A stretch of DNA of 64,000 nt from Eucommia ulmoides (lineage: Eukaryota > Streptophyta > Magnoliopsida > Garryales > Eucommiaceae): the NCBI GenBank assembly GCA_016647705.1, contig CM028326.1:3844001-3908000 (forward strand), read 5' to 3'. How positions within the stretch are numbered: the first letter of the stretch is position 1; the number at the start of each line of letters is the position of its first letter. This document shows positions 34,566-46,807 of the stretch, piece by piece. Both the position numbers and the translations under genes were made by a program. The notes below the pieces were generated by a model. It was not told the DNA's origin. It saw only the letters and a list, made by a program, of their open reading frames with translations, and did not search any database.

Positions 34566-34959
34566 TATTTACTAAAAAAAAAATATATAAATAAAAAAAA
34601 TAAAAAAAATAATAATAAAAATAAAAATAAATAAATAATAAATAAAAAAAGGATTAGTATAATAACAACTTATTTAAAAAAAAAAAGTATTTACCACCTT
34701 CTTGGAGATTTCTTTTCTTCTTCGAAATTACAATAAAATGAAAATAATATTATTTACTTCAAAATTTCTCTTCAGATTTCCTCTCCCTTCAAATCCTCAA
34801 AAAAAATCCCTCCTCCAAAATCCCTCACAAAAATCCCTACCAAAATCCTCTCAAAAATCCCCATAAAAATCCTCCCAAAAATCCTCTTCACAAAATAAAA
34901 ATGAGCCTTCTATTTATAGACTTCAAAAAGGGCAAAATGGGAATTACATAAAAACGCGG

Positions 34960-35220
34960 TTTACTATTCACGCGGCAGATACTATTCACGATCATGTGGG
35001 TACTATTCACGATCACGCGATTACTGTTCACGCATGCGGATACTATTCACGCGGTGTCACTGTTCATGCATGCGGATACTATTCACGCGGTGTCACTGTT
35101 CACGATCACTGTTCGCGCGGTGTTACTGTTCATGCATGCGGATACTATTCAAGCGGTGTCACTGTTCACGATCACTGTTCATGCATGCGGATACTATTCA
35201 CGATCGCTGTTCATACCTCC
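34960..35220 (+). repeat. TTCACG-type short repeat array
   Basis: About fifteen alternating phrases ACTATTCACG, CACTGTTCAC and GCATGCGGAT follow one another. The ORFs of 76-95 aa predicted here are repeats in three frames and are not genes. Confidence 0.8.
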
Positions 35221-35420
35221 GTTTGATTTGTCTTGCTTTGTTTCGTTTTTTCCCGATTTTCTCCAAACAAATGATAATTAGTTTCTTTTCTTTTTCTTAT
35301 TTTTTGCATTTTGTGAAATAAAATAAAATAAAATAAAATAAAACAAAGTTAATTATAACAAAGTTAATTATAAAATAAAGTATAAATTTTTTTAGGGGTG
35401 GTCAAAATGTCGTGTCTACA

Positions 35421-36216
35421 GTCCTAACAGGAGGGCATCTCCTGTAGGATATTATATTGTGACTTGATAGGAGGATAAGTCTTGCAGGTGGTTGATATTT
35501 ATTGTTGTTGTTGTTGACGATGATGATTATCATCTTGATATTGTGGTTTATACCATGTATTGGATGCTACTATTGGAGATATTGAATGACCCTGACACTG
35601 ATAACCACCTTAGATAGCATAATTGTACAGGTTACGGTACCGTCGTAACTCCTGATCATAAGGTGAAACGATCTTATGGTTAGTAGGAAAATATGTGTGC
35701 AATATTTTATTATATACCAGAATAATTTAATTGGTTGATTTTAATGCATTATTTAATTGCAATGATAACTGTTGAGTTTATTTCGGCTTAGTGTGCGGTT
35801 TCCTTTATATTATATTTTGAAAAGTGGTATTTGATAATGATGTTTGATCCATAAATTATTTTTATATTATAAAGACAGTACACCAATAAAACATTTAGTC
35901 TCAGGTATCTCAGATAGAGGCGGGTCCACTACTGGCGCTAGGTAAAGTCGTATGAGGTAATGAGTTTTATTTTGGAGGCTGTTAGGACAGTTGTTGGGAG
36001 TGAGTGATTGAAATATTTTTGTAATCTCGGTACAAAATAAACGGCTTTGTATAAAAACTAAAAATTTTAAATTGAAAAAATATATTATTATTAATTTATC
36101 AAAGTGGGGCAGTGGAAGCGTGGTGGTGGAGTAGTTTGTCTTTTAGCTCTATTTTTTCTTAGGGGAAACCTAGTGACGGCCCTAGGAAACTGGATCGTTA
36201 CAATTGGTATCAGAGC
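35421..36216 (+). mobile_element. LTR 3' part followed by tRNA-Met-type primer binding site
   Basis: The sequence ends GATCGTTACA (36202), then two bases, then TGGTATCAGAGC (36205-36216), the standard primer binding site complementary to initiator tRNA-Met in plant LTR retrotransposons. Blocks such as GGTTACGGTACCGTCGTAAC and CACTACTGGCGCT match the LTR-like sequence at 49500-50050. The LTR is probably split by the insertion at 33087. The internal region is almost gone: another LTR-end-like phrase (AATCGAGTCGTTACA) follows at about 36300. Confidence 0.65.
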
Positions 36217-36855
36217 AAAATTATCAGTATACTAATTTATTTATAAATGGTAGAATATTTGGTGTAAAATTCTCTATAGGAGAAACCGAGTGGCGGCCTT
36301 AGGAAATCGAGTCGTTACAACGTGTCTCCTTTAGCGTGAGAGTAAGAGCTCGGGGGAATAGAAAATAGGTTGTTTGGAGAGATAAAGCTATTACCTCGGC
36401 CTTTATGCATGTTCTCGCTCCTGAAATGTGTTGGCAAAGCCTTCTATTTATAGGCGAGGTGACGATTATCATTCCGTAAAATTAGGGCCTTAAGCTCGGT
36501 TATCAGTCAATCAGTCAGGCGCGCGGGGAATACAACGACTTAGAACTATGGGCCTGGGCCTTGGGCCCTTTGGTTGTTAACAGAGAAGCCCATAGGCTAA
36601 GCCTACTAAAAGTAACAAGTCGGCCCGGGTGCCGAGGTGAAGGTCACATTGTACGCACCGACTTGATCTTCTTAGGAGACATTTAAAGGAGATCCTGTCT
36701 TGGAACTTTGGTGATGCCCTCTGTGTTTACCGACTTGAGAAGTCGTCCTGGCTACATATTCACCGGGCTCTCGAGCCGTTTGGCGAGGTGGCGCTAGTGA
36801 CGTAACTGCTTTGACCTAGGTGGCAGACACGTGGAGGTGGCCGGATTTTACTCAC

Positions 36856-36857
<2 letters not shown>
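36217..36857 (-). mobile_element. Promoter-like LTR fragment on the minus strand
   Basis: Read on the minus strand, 36850 to 36300 gives CACGTGTCTGCCACC, then a TGACG-type site in AGTTACGTCACTAG, then CCTATAAATAGAAGG (near 36450) as a TATA box, then a leader-like stretch. This order is that of an LTR promoter in reverse orientation. No coding sequence. Confidence 0.35.

Positions 36858-36911
<54 letters not shown>
36858..36911. repeat. (AT)n microsatellite
   Basis: About 27 AT units followed by AATTAAATTATT. Confidence 0.85.
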
Positions 36912-36917
<6 letters not shown>

Positions 36918-37668
36918 TTATTATTTTATCTTTTATTTTATTAACATATATATCTTATTAATTTTTTATTTTTATACATTCTTCTCCTTTTTTCTTGCCT
37001 CTCCGACGAACATTTATTATCGGCGCCTACCACCCCTTTTTCCACCACCTCCTCCCCCTTCTTTTCTTTTTCTTCTTTTTCTCTCTCACTCTCTAAAAAA
37101 AACAAAAACAAACAAACAAACAAACTAGGATCTACATATTCGAGCTTTTTTTCTTAATATGTGTGTGTGTGTGTATAGAGAGAGAGAATTTGAGAAAGAA
37201 GAAGAGGCGGTGGACAGGGAGTGTGTGTCAGGCGTAGGGTCGGTTTGGGGGTTTGTGAAATTTTCATAAAACACATGGGTGAAAAAAGAATAAAAAAAAA
37301 ATTATTTTTGAAAAAAAAAATTAAAAAAGATTAATTTAATATTAATTTTGATTTATTTTTAAAATGATTTTTTTTTTTTTACCATAAACTTATGTATAAG
37401 ACTTTAATTAAGATGGAACCCCACAAGTTTCAGCCTAATTGAAAAAAAAAAATATATATTTTTTAATAGAATCCCACTAGTGTAGTTGAGGTGCTTTATT
37501 TATAAGTGGATACATGTATTTGTTAAAGTAATGGGTGTTTGGATTTTTGGGATTTTCATTTATTAATTTTTCATGCAATATATATATATAGTAAGGTTTT
37601 GGTTGATTAATTAATAATAATGGAATAAAACTTAAGTATTTATGGATTTTTGGGTACAAAATAACTTA
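36912..37668. other. Low-complexity intergenic DNA
   Basis: T-rich and C/T-rich stretches (36960-37100), a (GT)n-(GA)n tract at 37160-37190 and homopolymer-rich sequence. I see no gene. Confidence 0.5.
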
Positions 37669-38697
37669 CGGCATGTTTGGTTGAACGGAATGGAATGAGG
37701 GTGGAATGGAATGGAATAAGTAATGGAATGAGAGAAGGAATGGAATGGAATTGTACATAGAATCACTATTCCATTATCTTGTTTTGTTGGTATGGAATGA
37801 AAGAAAGAATGAAATAGTGAAATATAGTAAAATTTCCATTTTGCCCTTATAAAATTATTATTTCATTCTCTTCTTGATTGGTTATAATAAAATTTTATTA
37901 TATTTCATTATTCTATTCATTTCCTCATTTTATTATATTTCACTATTCAACTCAATTTTAAGTTTTTGTTCTCTAATTTCTATTTTTGTTCTCAATTTTC
38001 AGTTTCTATTCTTTAATTTCTGTTTTTGTTCTCAATTTTCAGTTTCCTTTGTCAATTTTCCATTCTCTAATTTTTTATTATCTAATTTTATGTTTTTGTT
38101 CTCAATTTTCAGTTTCTATTCTCTAATTTTATGTTTTTGTTCTCAATTTTTAATTTTCGTTCTCAATTTTCCGTTCTCTAATTTTATATTTTTGTTCTCA
38201 ATTTTCAGTTTATATTCTCAATTTTCTGTTTCTGTTTTCAATTTTCTGTTTTTTAATTTTCTGTTTTTATTCTCAATTTTTAGTTTATGTTCTCAATTTC
38301 TTGTTCTCTAATTTTCTATTTTTGTTCTCAATTTTCAGTTTATGTTTTCAATTTTCTGTTTCTATTCTCAATTTTCAGTTTATGTTATCAATTTTCTAGT
38401 TCTGTTCTCAATTTTCTATTTTTATTCCCAACTTTCTGTTATCTAATTTCAATTTATGTTCTCTAATTTTTGTTTTTGTTCTCAATTTTCAAGAGCTTAA
38501 TTACAAGGGTTATCATGTAATTTAAGATAATGATTCCATTGGGTTGGAATCCCATTTCATCCCATCTCAAATGGAATCTCATTCCATCCAATTTCATTCC
38601 AATAAAATCACAAAAGTGATTCTATTGGAAAACCAAATAACGGAAGAGGAATCGAGGGCGGAATTCCGCCCTCGATTCCATCCAACCAAACATGCTG
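37669..38697. mobile_element. Tourist-like MITE with internal minisatellite
   Basis: The left TIR CGGCATGTTTGGTTGAACGG and the right TIR (reverse complement CAGCATGTTTGGTTGGATGG) are flanked by TTA at 37666-37668 and 38698-38700. Between about 37950 and 38490 a phrase built on TTTTGTTCTCAATTTTCAG is repeated with variation. The long Phe/Ser/Leu ORF over it (37874-38311) is a repeat translation. A perfect 32-bp palindrome lies near the right end. Confidence 0.75.
38648..38679. repeat. Perfect 32-bp palindrome
   Basis: Arm GGAATCGAGGGCGGAA followed immediately by its exact inverse, with GAATTC at the centre. Confidence 0.95.
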
Positions 38698-38700
38698 TTA

Positions 38701-39035
38701 CTCTTTTTAAAAACGGGCCCGTATTTAATAAAAAGTGTACATATAAAAGCTCTCTCCTTTTTATTATTATTTTTGGAGAAAATTATGTTTATGTCCAGTA
38801 TGGCATGGGGTAGATGTCTACATGGACCCTAAATGTGAAACTTGAGGGATGAAATATATAATTTATCAAACCTTAAGGTTGATAATATGTAATTTTCCCT
38901 TAATTTTTACTAAAGAATCATCATTCGAAAAAAAACGTCGAATTTGATAAAATCGATCCTAATATTTGCATGTTGAGTCCCACTGGATCCGGGACCACGG
39001 GCAGTTAGATGTGGACTGGTAGTGGGCCTGAGTAG
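38701..39035. other. Intergenic DNA with MITE remnant
   Basis: Non-coding. 38815-38905 contains the GTAATTTTCCCTTAA and GTGAAACTTGAGGG phrases of the small MITE family seen at 5080 and 10610. Confidence 0.4.
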
Positions 39036-39686
39036 TAGGGTTGGTCATGGGCTGGGCTGGACCGGGCTTGGGTTGGGCTCTAGGTAGGGTATTACAAAAA
39101 TATACTAGGCCCTAATCCGACCCGACCCTAAGATCGGACCTTATTTTCATTCCCAAGCCCGATCCTATCAAAATAATTAGGGCCCAAGTTCAGCCATCGG
39201 GCCGGCCCCACTCTATAATTTGTTTTTTTGAATTTAAGAATTAAACAAAAACAAAAACACCAGGCCATTTATTTCTACCATAAAAATAGGGTATATCTAT
39301 GCATTGAAATTAAGATATTTGAACAAAATGATTTCCTATTGCCGAACAAGTGTAGGTTTCAGTGGAAGAGATTTAAATTACAAACGAAGACCTAAATGGA
39401 GGTGGTTAAATAATGCATGAGAACACATGTTAGGAGAAACTACGAAATTGTCATAAAACTCATCTTTTATAATCTCAAGATAAGATATATATATAAAATA
39501 AAAAAATAATTTTCGGGCTGGGCTCGGGTCGGCCCTATAAATTTTGGCCTAGTCTAAGCCCAGCCCTAGATTTAGTCGAGCCTCAAAACTTGAGTCCAAA
39601 CCATGTCCATGGACTCGAAGTTTAAGCTCAAGCCCTAAAAATATAGGGTTGGGTTGGGCGGGCCTCCAAGCCCATGACCATTCCTA
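39036..39686. mobile_element. hAT-like MITE, TAGGGTTGGTCATGGGC termini
   Basis: Left TIR TAGGGTTGGTCATGGGCTGG, right TIR (reverse complement) TAGGAATGGTCATGGGCTTG. GGGCTGGGC-type words near both ends extend the inverted repeat. The 8-bp flanks CTGAGTAG and CGGAGCAA match only partly, so the class is tentative. No ORF. Confidence 0.6.
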
Positions 39687-42600
39687 CGGAGCAATAGATT
39701 TTTCTAAAGTGCAATTATCTGGAGACAAAGTGTAGGTTTTGGGAAAGATTAGCGGGTGATTTCAATTTAAGCATAAAGACGGTTTGAAAATATAAGACCC
39801 TTATTTTTCTTATACGCACATTTTGAGCCGTATTTGAGTACATTTGAAAATAACGGGGTGAATGGAGAGATTAATTATGTGATTTAAAAAATAAAAAAAT
39901 AAAATTAGGGGGTCAAATTGTAGTTTTCAAAATATTAAAATTAGAATTTGGTTTAATAAATAACTTAACAAAAATGAAGGGGGAGATTTATGTAATTACA
40001 ACTAAATTAATATATATATCTATAAGATAGAGATTAAAGAAAAAAAAAATGCGGGAGAGAGAGAGGTAAGGGCAGTATGGGGCTTGGCCTCTTTTCAACA
40101 CATATATATATATAATAGCATATAACCCGTGTCTAAAGGCACGGGACTAAAATAATTGGACCCAAAAAAATTAACAATACATCTTCTATTCATGGAACAT
40201 TCTACACTTGTTTTATCTAGAAATAAACAATAATTTAAATTTAAATATCATCACCAACTAACAATCTACATCACAAATACAACACTATCAATATGATATT
40301 CAAGTATTAAAATAATGCCACAATCGTAAATTGTTTTAGCAATAACCACCTAACAAATATATTCATTCAGCTGAAGCAACATATTGCACATCTAATACCC
40401 ACATGACATTTTTATTTCACTTATTCAGTTCTGACAAAACGAACACCACTTGCTTTATGGTGCCAACAAACATCTAAGCTAACATATTGCAAATATACCA
40501 TGAAAGTTGAAGATGAGCTACCTAATGAAAAATACAATTTAGCATAATTCATCCAGATAAAAAACAAATGAATTAAATAAGTATCTAAAGAAATGCAAAA
40601 GTTAACAAAATTCAAAATTGAAACACTTCAACAAAATTCAGGATTGAAACATCTTTACATTTGGGTCTCCAAAACCCTAAAGATCATTAATGCTCAACAA
40701 TATTGTATTTTTATTAGAAACAAAAAATTTCGAACATAAAAAGTCCAAAATTCTAGAATGGAAACATAAGCAACCCATATCAAAGTGTTTACTTAGAATT
40801 AACACTTAAAACAAAACATATGAATTCTAAGTTTTGTTTAGAGTTTAAATTAAAACCGGCAACTTGAATTCTTTGTAAATATAAGCAACCCATATCAGTA
40901 CCTGATTTATTAAGAATTCTTAGTAAACATATGAGTTCTAAGTTTTGCTTAGAATTCAAGCTAGTTAAAGTACTTAAAAATTAGTAAACGAATATCAGTA
41001 TCTGATTTATTTGACAAAGAATAAACAAACAAAATGCAATTCAAAAAAATAATAAAAGAACTTGAAAAGTCACTATGAATGTCGTAAATTGAGGAATAGA
41101 AACAACAGATTTAACCAAAGTGGAGAAATAGTGATATTCAGATCCAAAATAATATTTGAAACGAAAAAGGAACAGAAACATAAGATAAACTAATTACATA
41201 GATATTGAGAACTTAAACCAGTAATCGAAGCTCAATTGCTATATCTAAGGGTGGAAGACCAGAAACACCCGATCTGAACGGTTAACAGGTAGTTCGCACC
41301 AAATAACAAATTAAAAGTGAGAATTCAAAGTCGACTTATCAGATCAACGCCACAGGTGGAAGAAGACAACTGGTTAGCTGCGATTTCGCCGGAAAATCAG
41401 ACCATTTTTTGGATGGATGTGTTTCGAAGGCTCGTGAGATAGTGCTATGAATCCCTAAATAGTTCTTCAAATCATAACTTCCTGAAGGCCCAGCAAAAAA
41501 AAAAAATTGAACCTAAAGAAAAACTAATATAATCTTATCTATTTATACAACATTTTGAACTTATTTTATTAAAAATCAACAATAATTAACATTTAAATAC
41601 CAATATCTAATAACACAGATATTCGGCTATTAAAATCATACAACAGTTAAGGCGAAAAAATATGTAATGCCAATCCAAATCTTATTACTATTTATTTTTA
41701 GAAAATTATTAATAATTAATTACATAACAATAATAACATAAAAGTGAAGCAATATATAAAAGTCATTTAAGTCGAGCAAAATTAGAGAATGTAAAAATTT
41801 TATTTTTTCGAATGTGTTCAACAATTCCGTGCAATCAAGCAATACATAAGTCATTTAAAAATAAGTAGCGTTTGGAAGCTTGGAATTGTAGCCCAAGAAT
41901 TTGAATCATACATGTTTCATTTCTACCAACTATTCTATTCAAATAACCACTGTCCGGACTAACCTTATTCCTCTTTCACTAACAATGTACTGACTCAATT
42001 TTAATCCTTGAATTTTTATTTCTTTTTTGAAATATATGTATTCATTTATATATATAGTTTTTTTTCTTTATTAACAAAAAATTCATTTTATTTATTCAAA
42101 TAAAATAAAATAAAAATTCTAGAAGCATTATTCTCCAGATATGACAGATCTTCACACTTGCTAAAGTCCCACAAATGGTCCTACTCACACGCAAAAAAAT
42201 AAAATAAAATAGATAACTTATATTAGGGTCCCACTCATTCTAAAAAGAAAGAGAAAAAGTGAAGGACACGGTAGAAATAATCGGTGGTATTATGAATTAG
42301 GAATCAAATTAACCAGTGCTATACATGAGCCAAGGCAGTGGATCTGGATCAAGCTACACAGCGGAGACAAACCAGTTCTAAACCTGGGCCAATGTAGTGG
42401 ACTGAGAATTAAAAGATTATAAGAAGAAGAAAGGTGCTCACCGTGGGCGGATCTACGGCAGTTGAGTTGTCAAGGCACTGGCGATGGTGATGGCAACGGA
42501 TTGGCCGATCGACGGACGAACGAATACTAATCAACGGACAATTAACAGAGATCGGCCGGAGAGGGATGGATCTTGGCACTCGATTGAGTTTTAACCGTTC

Positions 42601-43896
42601 GCCATTCTCGATGACAATCGTTGGCCAACCACCATCGATTGTCGACTTCCACAATAAGCCAAACTCAGATCTGGCCGAATCGACGACGACGGCTACTGCG
42701 GCAGATTGTAGAGGCATACATCTGTTCAACGACCATCGACGATGGCGGATATGGACCAGCGACATAGAGATGGCACTCTGGCGTTAGGGGTTTTCGGAAG
42801 TGGCGGTGGCGGCCTCCAAATCGGAGACAATGAGTGGACAAATCGGAGAAGCGAGAGGGGAGCGATAGAAAGAAGCGAGAGCGCATGAGTGAAAGAGTAA
42901 AATAAGCCGGTGATGGATTGGGAATGGATCTGAAGATGAAAGGGTATAGAGGTCAAGCTTTAGGAATGGAGATGGCGATAAGATTGAGAGAGCAAAATAA
43001 GTCGGTGACGATTTTGGCTGGACTGTAAGAGATTTAGGGGTTATACTAAAGATTTTTTTACTATAATTTTTGGAACAGGAATATAAATTTTAGAATAGAA
43101 ACAGAATTCTGAAATAAAAGTAAAAATGTCCAGTAGCATGAAATCGATGATCAAAAAAAAAAAAAGAAGAAACAAAACTCATCAAAAAAAACCTATTTAG
43201 TTGTATGAAATCGATGATCAAAGGCCAAAAATCCCCCCCCCCCCATCGATGATCAAAGGCCAAAAATCTCCCCCCCCCCCCAAAAAAAAAAACAAAAAAA
43301 AACTACTTACCTAGTTAGGATTTAGAAGAATCCAAATCAAAATCAAATCAAATCAAAATTCAAGAAATTATACGCGAAGAGAGAATCAAAACAGAACATT
43401 TGTAGCAAAGAAATAAACTACATATTGAACAAATCGCAAAATCTCAATTGTAAGCCAAATCGCAAACTACATTTTGAAGAATCAAGCGAAGAAATGTCTC
43501 TGTATTGCGCAAGAGATTTTACCTCTATATCTATATGCTTCAATCCCCATCTGCAATCAAATGAAAATTCAAGAACAGGCACTCAACCACTGTGATTTGC
43601 AAAAAACCTCATATAAATTAAGCCATAAAACATCACATTTATGTATATCAAAACTATCCACAATAACAATTGATTGTTGCACGCTCCAAAGTCCTACTGC
43701 TATCAGATGTAGAAGCAACAGAAGCCCCAAAAAGGCATGTTTTACTAATTTATTGCCAATAAAAAATCAAGAAGTCAAACTATCACTAAATTTCAATTAT
43801 AAAAAATAAAACACACTCGCAAGTCGCATGTGAGAAATAAATAAGAAAAATTAAGTAGTAAAATTTTCAAATAAATTCAATCATTCAAGAATCTAA
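39687..43896. other. Transposon-derived or captured non-coding DNA
   Basis: No gene is supported. 40110-40140 has a CCCGTG..CACGGG hairpin. 40400-41520 is AT-rich with recurring ATAAGCAACCCATATCA phrases. 42400-43060 is GC-richer (ATCGATTGTCGACTTCC) and has leader-like or captured-exon character on the minus strand, but its frames match nothing I recognise. 43205-43275 repeats ATCGATGATCAAAGGCC twice with C-runs. Confidence 0.35.
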
Positions 43897-44538
43897 GGTG
43901 GCGTTTGGTTAGTGTTCCCACTTTTCTGAACCCAACTGGAATGGGTTGGGTTGAGTTGAATTGGGTTGGGTTGAGAATTTTGAGAATAGAATTACGTTTG
44001 GTAACGACAATTTTTGTTTTGTGCTGAGAACAGAATGTGTTTGGTAACGATTTTATCCTAAAACTAATTTTTCTTTTTTTTTAATTTTTTTTTTGTTTGG
44101 TGGCTGCCAGACGGCGGCGGCGGCGGCAAGGTGGTCGGACGGCCGGTGGGGGCGGAGGTGGCCGGCGACCGTCGGCGGAGGTAGCCGGTGGCAGTGGAAG
44201 GTCGCCGGAGATAACCGCCGGCAGCGGGAGGTCGCCGGAGGTGGCCGGAATGGCGGCGGCGGAGGCCGGCAATGGTCGCCGGACAGTGGCCGGCGGCGGC
44301 GGGTGGTGGTGGTCGGCCGGCAGATGAAGTCGGAAGTTGAGAACTTTGGGTTGAGTTTTTTGGGCACAAAAAGAAACAACTTTTTTTTTATTTCTGGTTT
44401 CTTTAAGATTTTGAGAATCAATTCCTATTTTTTGGGTTGGGTTGGGTTGGATTTTGTGCGTTGCCAAATGCGTTCCCAACAATCAATCCCTGAAATTTTT
44501 GGGTTGGGTTTGGTTGGGAACACTAACCAAACGGGGCC
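43897..44538 (+). mobile_element. Tourist-like MITE, GGTGGCGTTTGGTTAGTG family
   Basis: Left terminus GGTGGCGTTTGGTTAGTG, right terminus (reverse complement) GGCCCCGTTTGGTTAGTG, TAA on both sides (43894-43896 and 44539-44541). 642 bp, with GGGTTGGGTTGAG repeats near the ends and a core of GGTGGCCGG/GTCGCCGGAG words. The Arg/Gly-rich ORFs in it are products of that GC-rich repeat. Confidence 0.9.
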
Positions 44539-45487
44539 TAAATATTCCATTCCAAAATTTTCAAATAAATAACAAAAATGAGCTAAATAAACAATTGAAC
44601 AAACAAATAATAACATAAATAAACAAAAGAAACAATTAAACAAACAAATAATTACATAAATAAACGATTAAACAAACAAATAATAACCCAAAAAAAAAAA
44701 AAAAAACAGAAACTAAGAAGAAGATAATTAGAAGAAGTGATTGGAAGGAACCAAACAAACACATTTCTATCTCCCACCGCAGTTTACCCTAAGCCTCACT
44801 ATCTCTTCCATTCCATGCCTCTTATCCACACCCCAAAGCTTGAATCTGAAAGAGAAGAAGAAGAGGAAGAAGAAACAGTTGTCGGGCATCTCATTGACGG
44901 GCTTTTGACCGATTAGAAGAGTGATGACTTGAAGATCAATGGCTAAAGTAGTTTCCACTTAAACACTTTAATTGCAGTGGTGTTATTGCCATTGGGTGTA
45001 TTGGGGTTACGATTAGAGGAGACCGATTCGGCTGTAGTTACTGATTTCACTACGTTTTCGTAGAACGACATGAAATGATCCATCATCGGTAAAAGATTGT
45101 TTGGCTTCGGTGTAGAACAAAGAATGGAAAACATTCTGCAAATAAGAGGGAGTTATGCTAAGTCTTAACATAGTGCTTGCAATTTCATTGTCCCAAAAAC
45201 TTGGGAAAAAAACAGAAACATGGGAAGAATTAGAATTTTTTTTGATTCTGTTTAGTTTTTCCCAAGTTTTCAACGCAAATTCCTAGGAATAGAATGGAAA
45301 TTGATTTTCAGATTTTAGTTCCATGTTTATTAGGTACAACAACTATAAGGAGGTGTAGCTTGTTTAGTTTTTGTGTTCCCAAATTTCTGTTGTGTTCAGG
45401 AAAAAGGGAACAAAAACGTAAATATGGGAACAAAAAAATTCCCTAGAGTTTTGGAGCTTTTTTTTTTTTTTTTTTTTTTTTTTGTCT

Positions 45488-45655
45488 TTATGAGAAAATC
45501 TAAGAGTTATCAATGTTTGAGAAGTTGCATTACTGCAATAATTTCTGTTTCTAATCTTTCCATGGTTCTAAATCTTAGACACTCATGAAAGCTCTTGAGC
45601 AAATGTTTTCCTTGCCATAGTCCTATATTCACAAACAGAGACATTAACTGCACAA
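45488..45655. repeat. Direct repeat, copy 1 (partner 46808-46975)
   Basis: It shares GAGAAAATCTAAGAGTTATC, ATGGTTCTAAATCTTAGACA and ATTCACAAACAGAGACATTA with 46808-46975, with about a dozen substitutions. On the minus strand both copies keep a frame reading KSFHECLRFRTM, so an exon-derived origin is possible. Confidence 0.8.
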
Positions 45656-46447
45656 TATATCAAAAAGTACAGAGACTACATGGCAAAGGATCTAGATCAA
45701 ATCCAGTCCATTTTTTGATACCCTAGCACTGGACTCAACAACCATTAACAGTAAATATATTATCTAAACATACCTTGGAAGGTAAATGATTCTACTTTGA
45801 TTTGTAACAGACTTTGTCAAGTGTGTAACTAACCCATACCAACTATTTTTAATTATTTTTTTTCTCAAAATATTTGATGCACACAACCAACAAATTAATA
45901 AGAAATTTTTTTGCTCAATTTTTTCTATCCGAATGAGTGTTTTAGGCTTAGACATTCAACTCAAATAATACTCCATTATGAGTCGAGGAAGAAATTGGGA
46001 CATAGAGGTGAGGAAGATAAATCAAATAACAACACAATTTCTGCAAAAGAAATACACATACAATTCTCAAATATTGCCTATTAACCAAAAAAAAAGAAAA
46101 AAAAAAAAGAAGAGAAATTTACCTAGTTCTAGCATATAAAAATCTTGTTGTGATTATTGCTCCAAGAAACAATATCTGGAATAGAACAAAACATCGAGCC
46201 AAAAATAATAAAATAACACTCCAAGATACAATATATGTATCTATTTATGGGAAATTACCAACAAAATTTGGCACAGAAACACTAAAGTAACACTACAACC
46301 TTCAACAGTAAATTTCAAGTATCAAATAGAGAAGAATTTTGAGGAAAATATAACATGAAGGAAAACCAAATGGTTTAAAGCTTCATACTAGAGAATCTTC
46401 CATCAAATTGAATCCAATTGCTGCGTTTGGATATCACCTTAATGTAA

Positions 46448-46590
46448 AAATCACTACCAGTAATTAAAAAAAAAAAAACTATCTAAATCACCACCAGTAA
46501 TTAAAAAAAAAAACTATCTAAATCATGATCAGTAATTAAAAAAACAAAAAATTCTAAATCATTACCAGTAATTAAAAAAAAAATGTCTCT
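46448..46590. repeat. ~45-bp minisatellite, four units
   Basis: Four copies of AATCAC/AATCAT..CAGTAATTAAAAAAAA followed by CTATCTA or a variant. Confidence 0.8.
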
Positions 46591-46807
46591 AATTTTAAAA
46601 AACTCACCTTGTATTGGTTGATCGGTTCAATGAAAGGTGTTGTCAACTCGATCTAACAGGACATACAAAATAAAACAAAAATTCAAAAATAGAAACAAAA
46701 AATAGAAAATATATAAAACAAAAACACAGTTTAGACTGGAAAGAACTATTACCGAACAACTAAATATATATAAAAAAGAACTCCTGTTTGCTGCTCAAGT
46801 ATACTAT

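Larger units (their letters stand above)
33087..35420 (+). mobile_element. Candidate solo LTR (2.3 kb)
   Basis: It starts TGCAGGATATTG, ends GTGTCTACA, and is flanked by GTCC on both sides (33083-33086 and 35421-35424). The TG..CA termini and short duplication fit a solo LTR. It contains GGAGTCGCCACCTAGC and CTTGGGGAAGGTGTCAAGC phrases that I know from dispersed plant LTR-type repeats, a 130-bp tandem array and a TTCACG-rich array. The left end is the less certain one, since TGTTGGTCC at 33097 could be the true start. Confidence 0.45.

Noticed and set aside
34994-35321. Three overlapping plus-strand ORFs of 76-95 aa
   Set aside because: They are three-frame readings of the TTCACG array; no codon structure.
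37874-38311. 145-aa Phe/Ser/Leu-rich ORF
   Set aside because: It translates the TTTTGTTCTCAATTTTCAG minisatellite inside a MITE.
42409-42956. Minus-strand ORFs of 60-118 aa in GC-richer DNA
   Set aside because: No recognisable domain, frames overlap on both strands, and no supporting splice pattern; listed only as region content.
44093-44572. Arg/Gly-rich and Pro-rich ORFs on both strands
   Set aside because: They read the GC-rich core of a Tourist MITE; equivalent ORFs appear at 28064-28409, 59174-59519 and 60642-60880 in the other copies.
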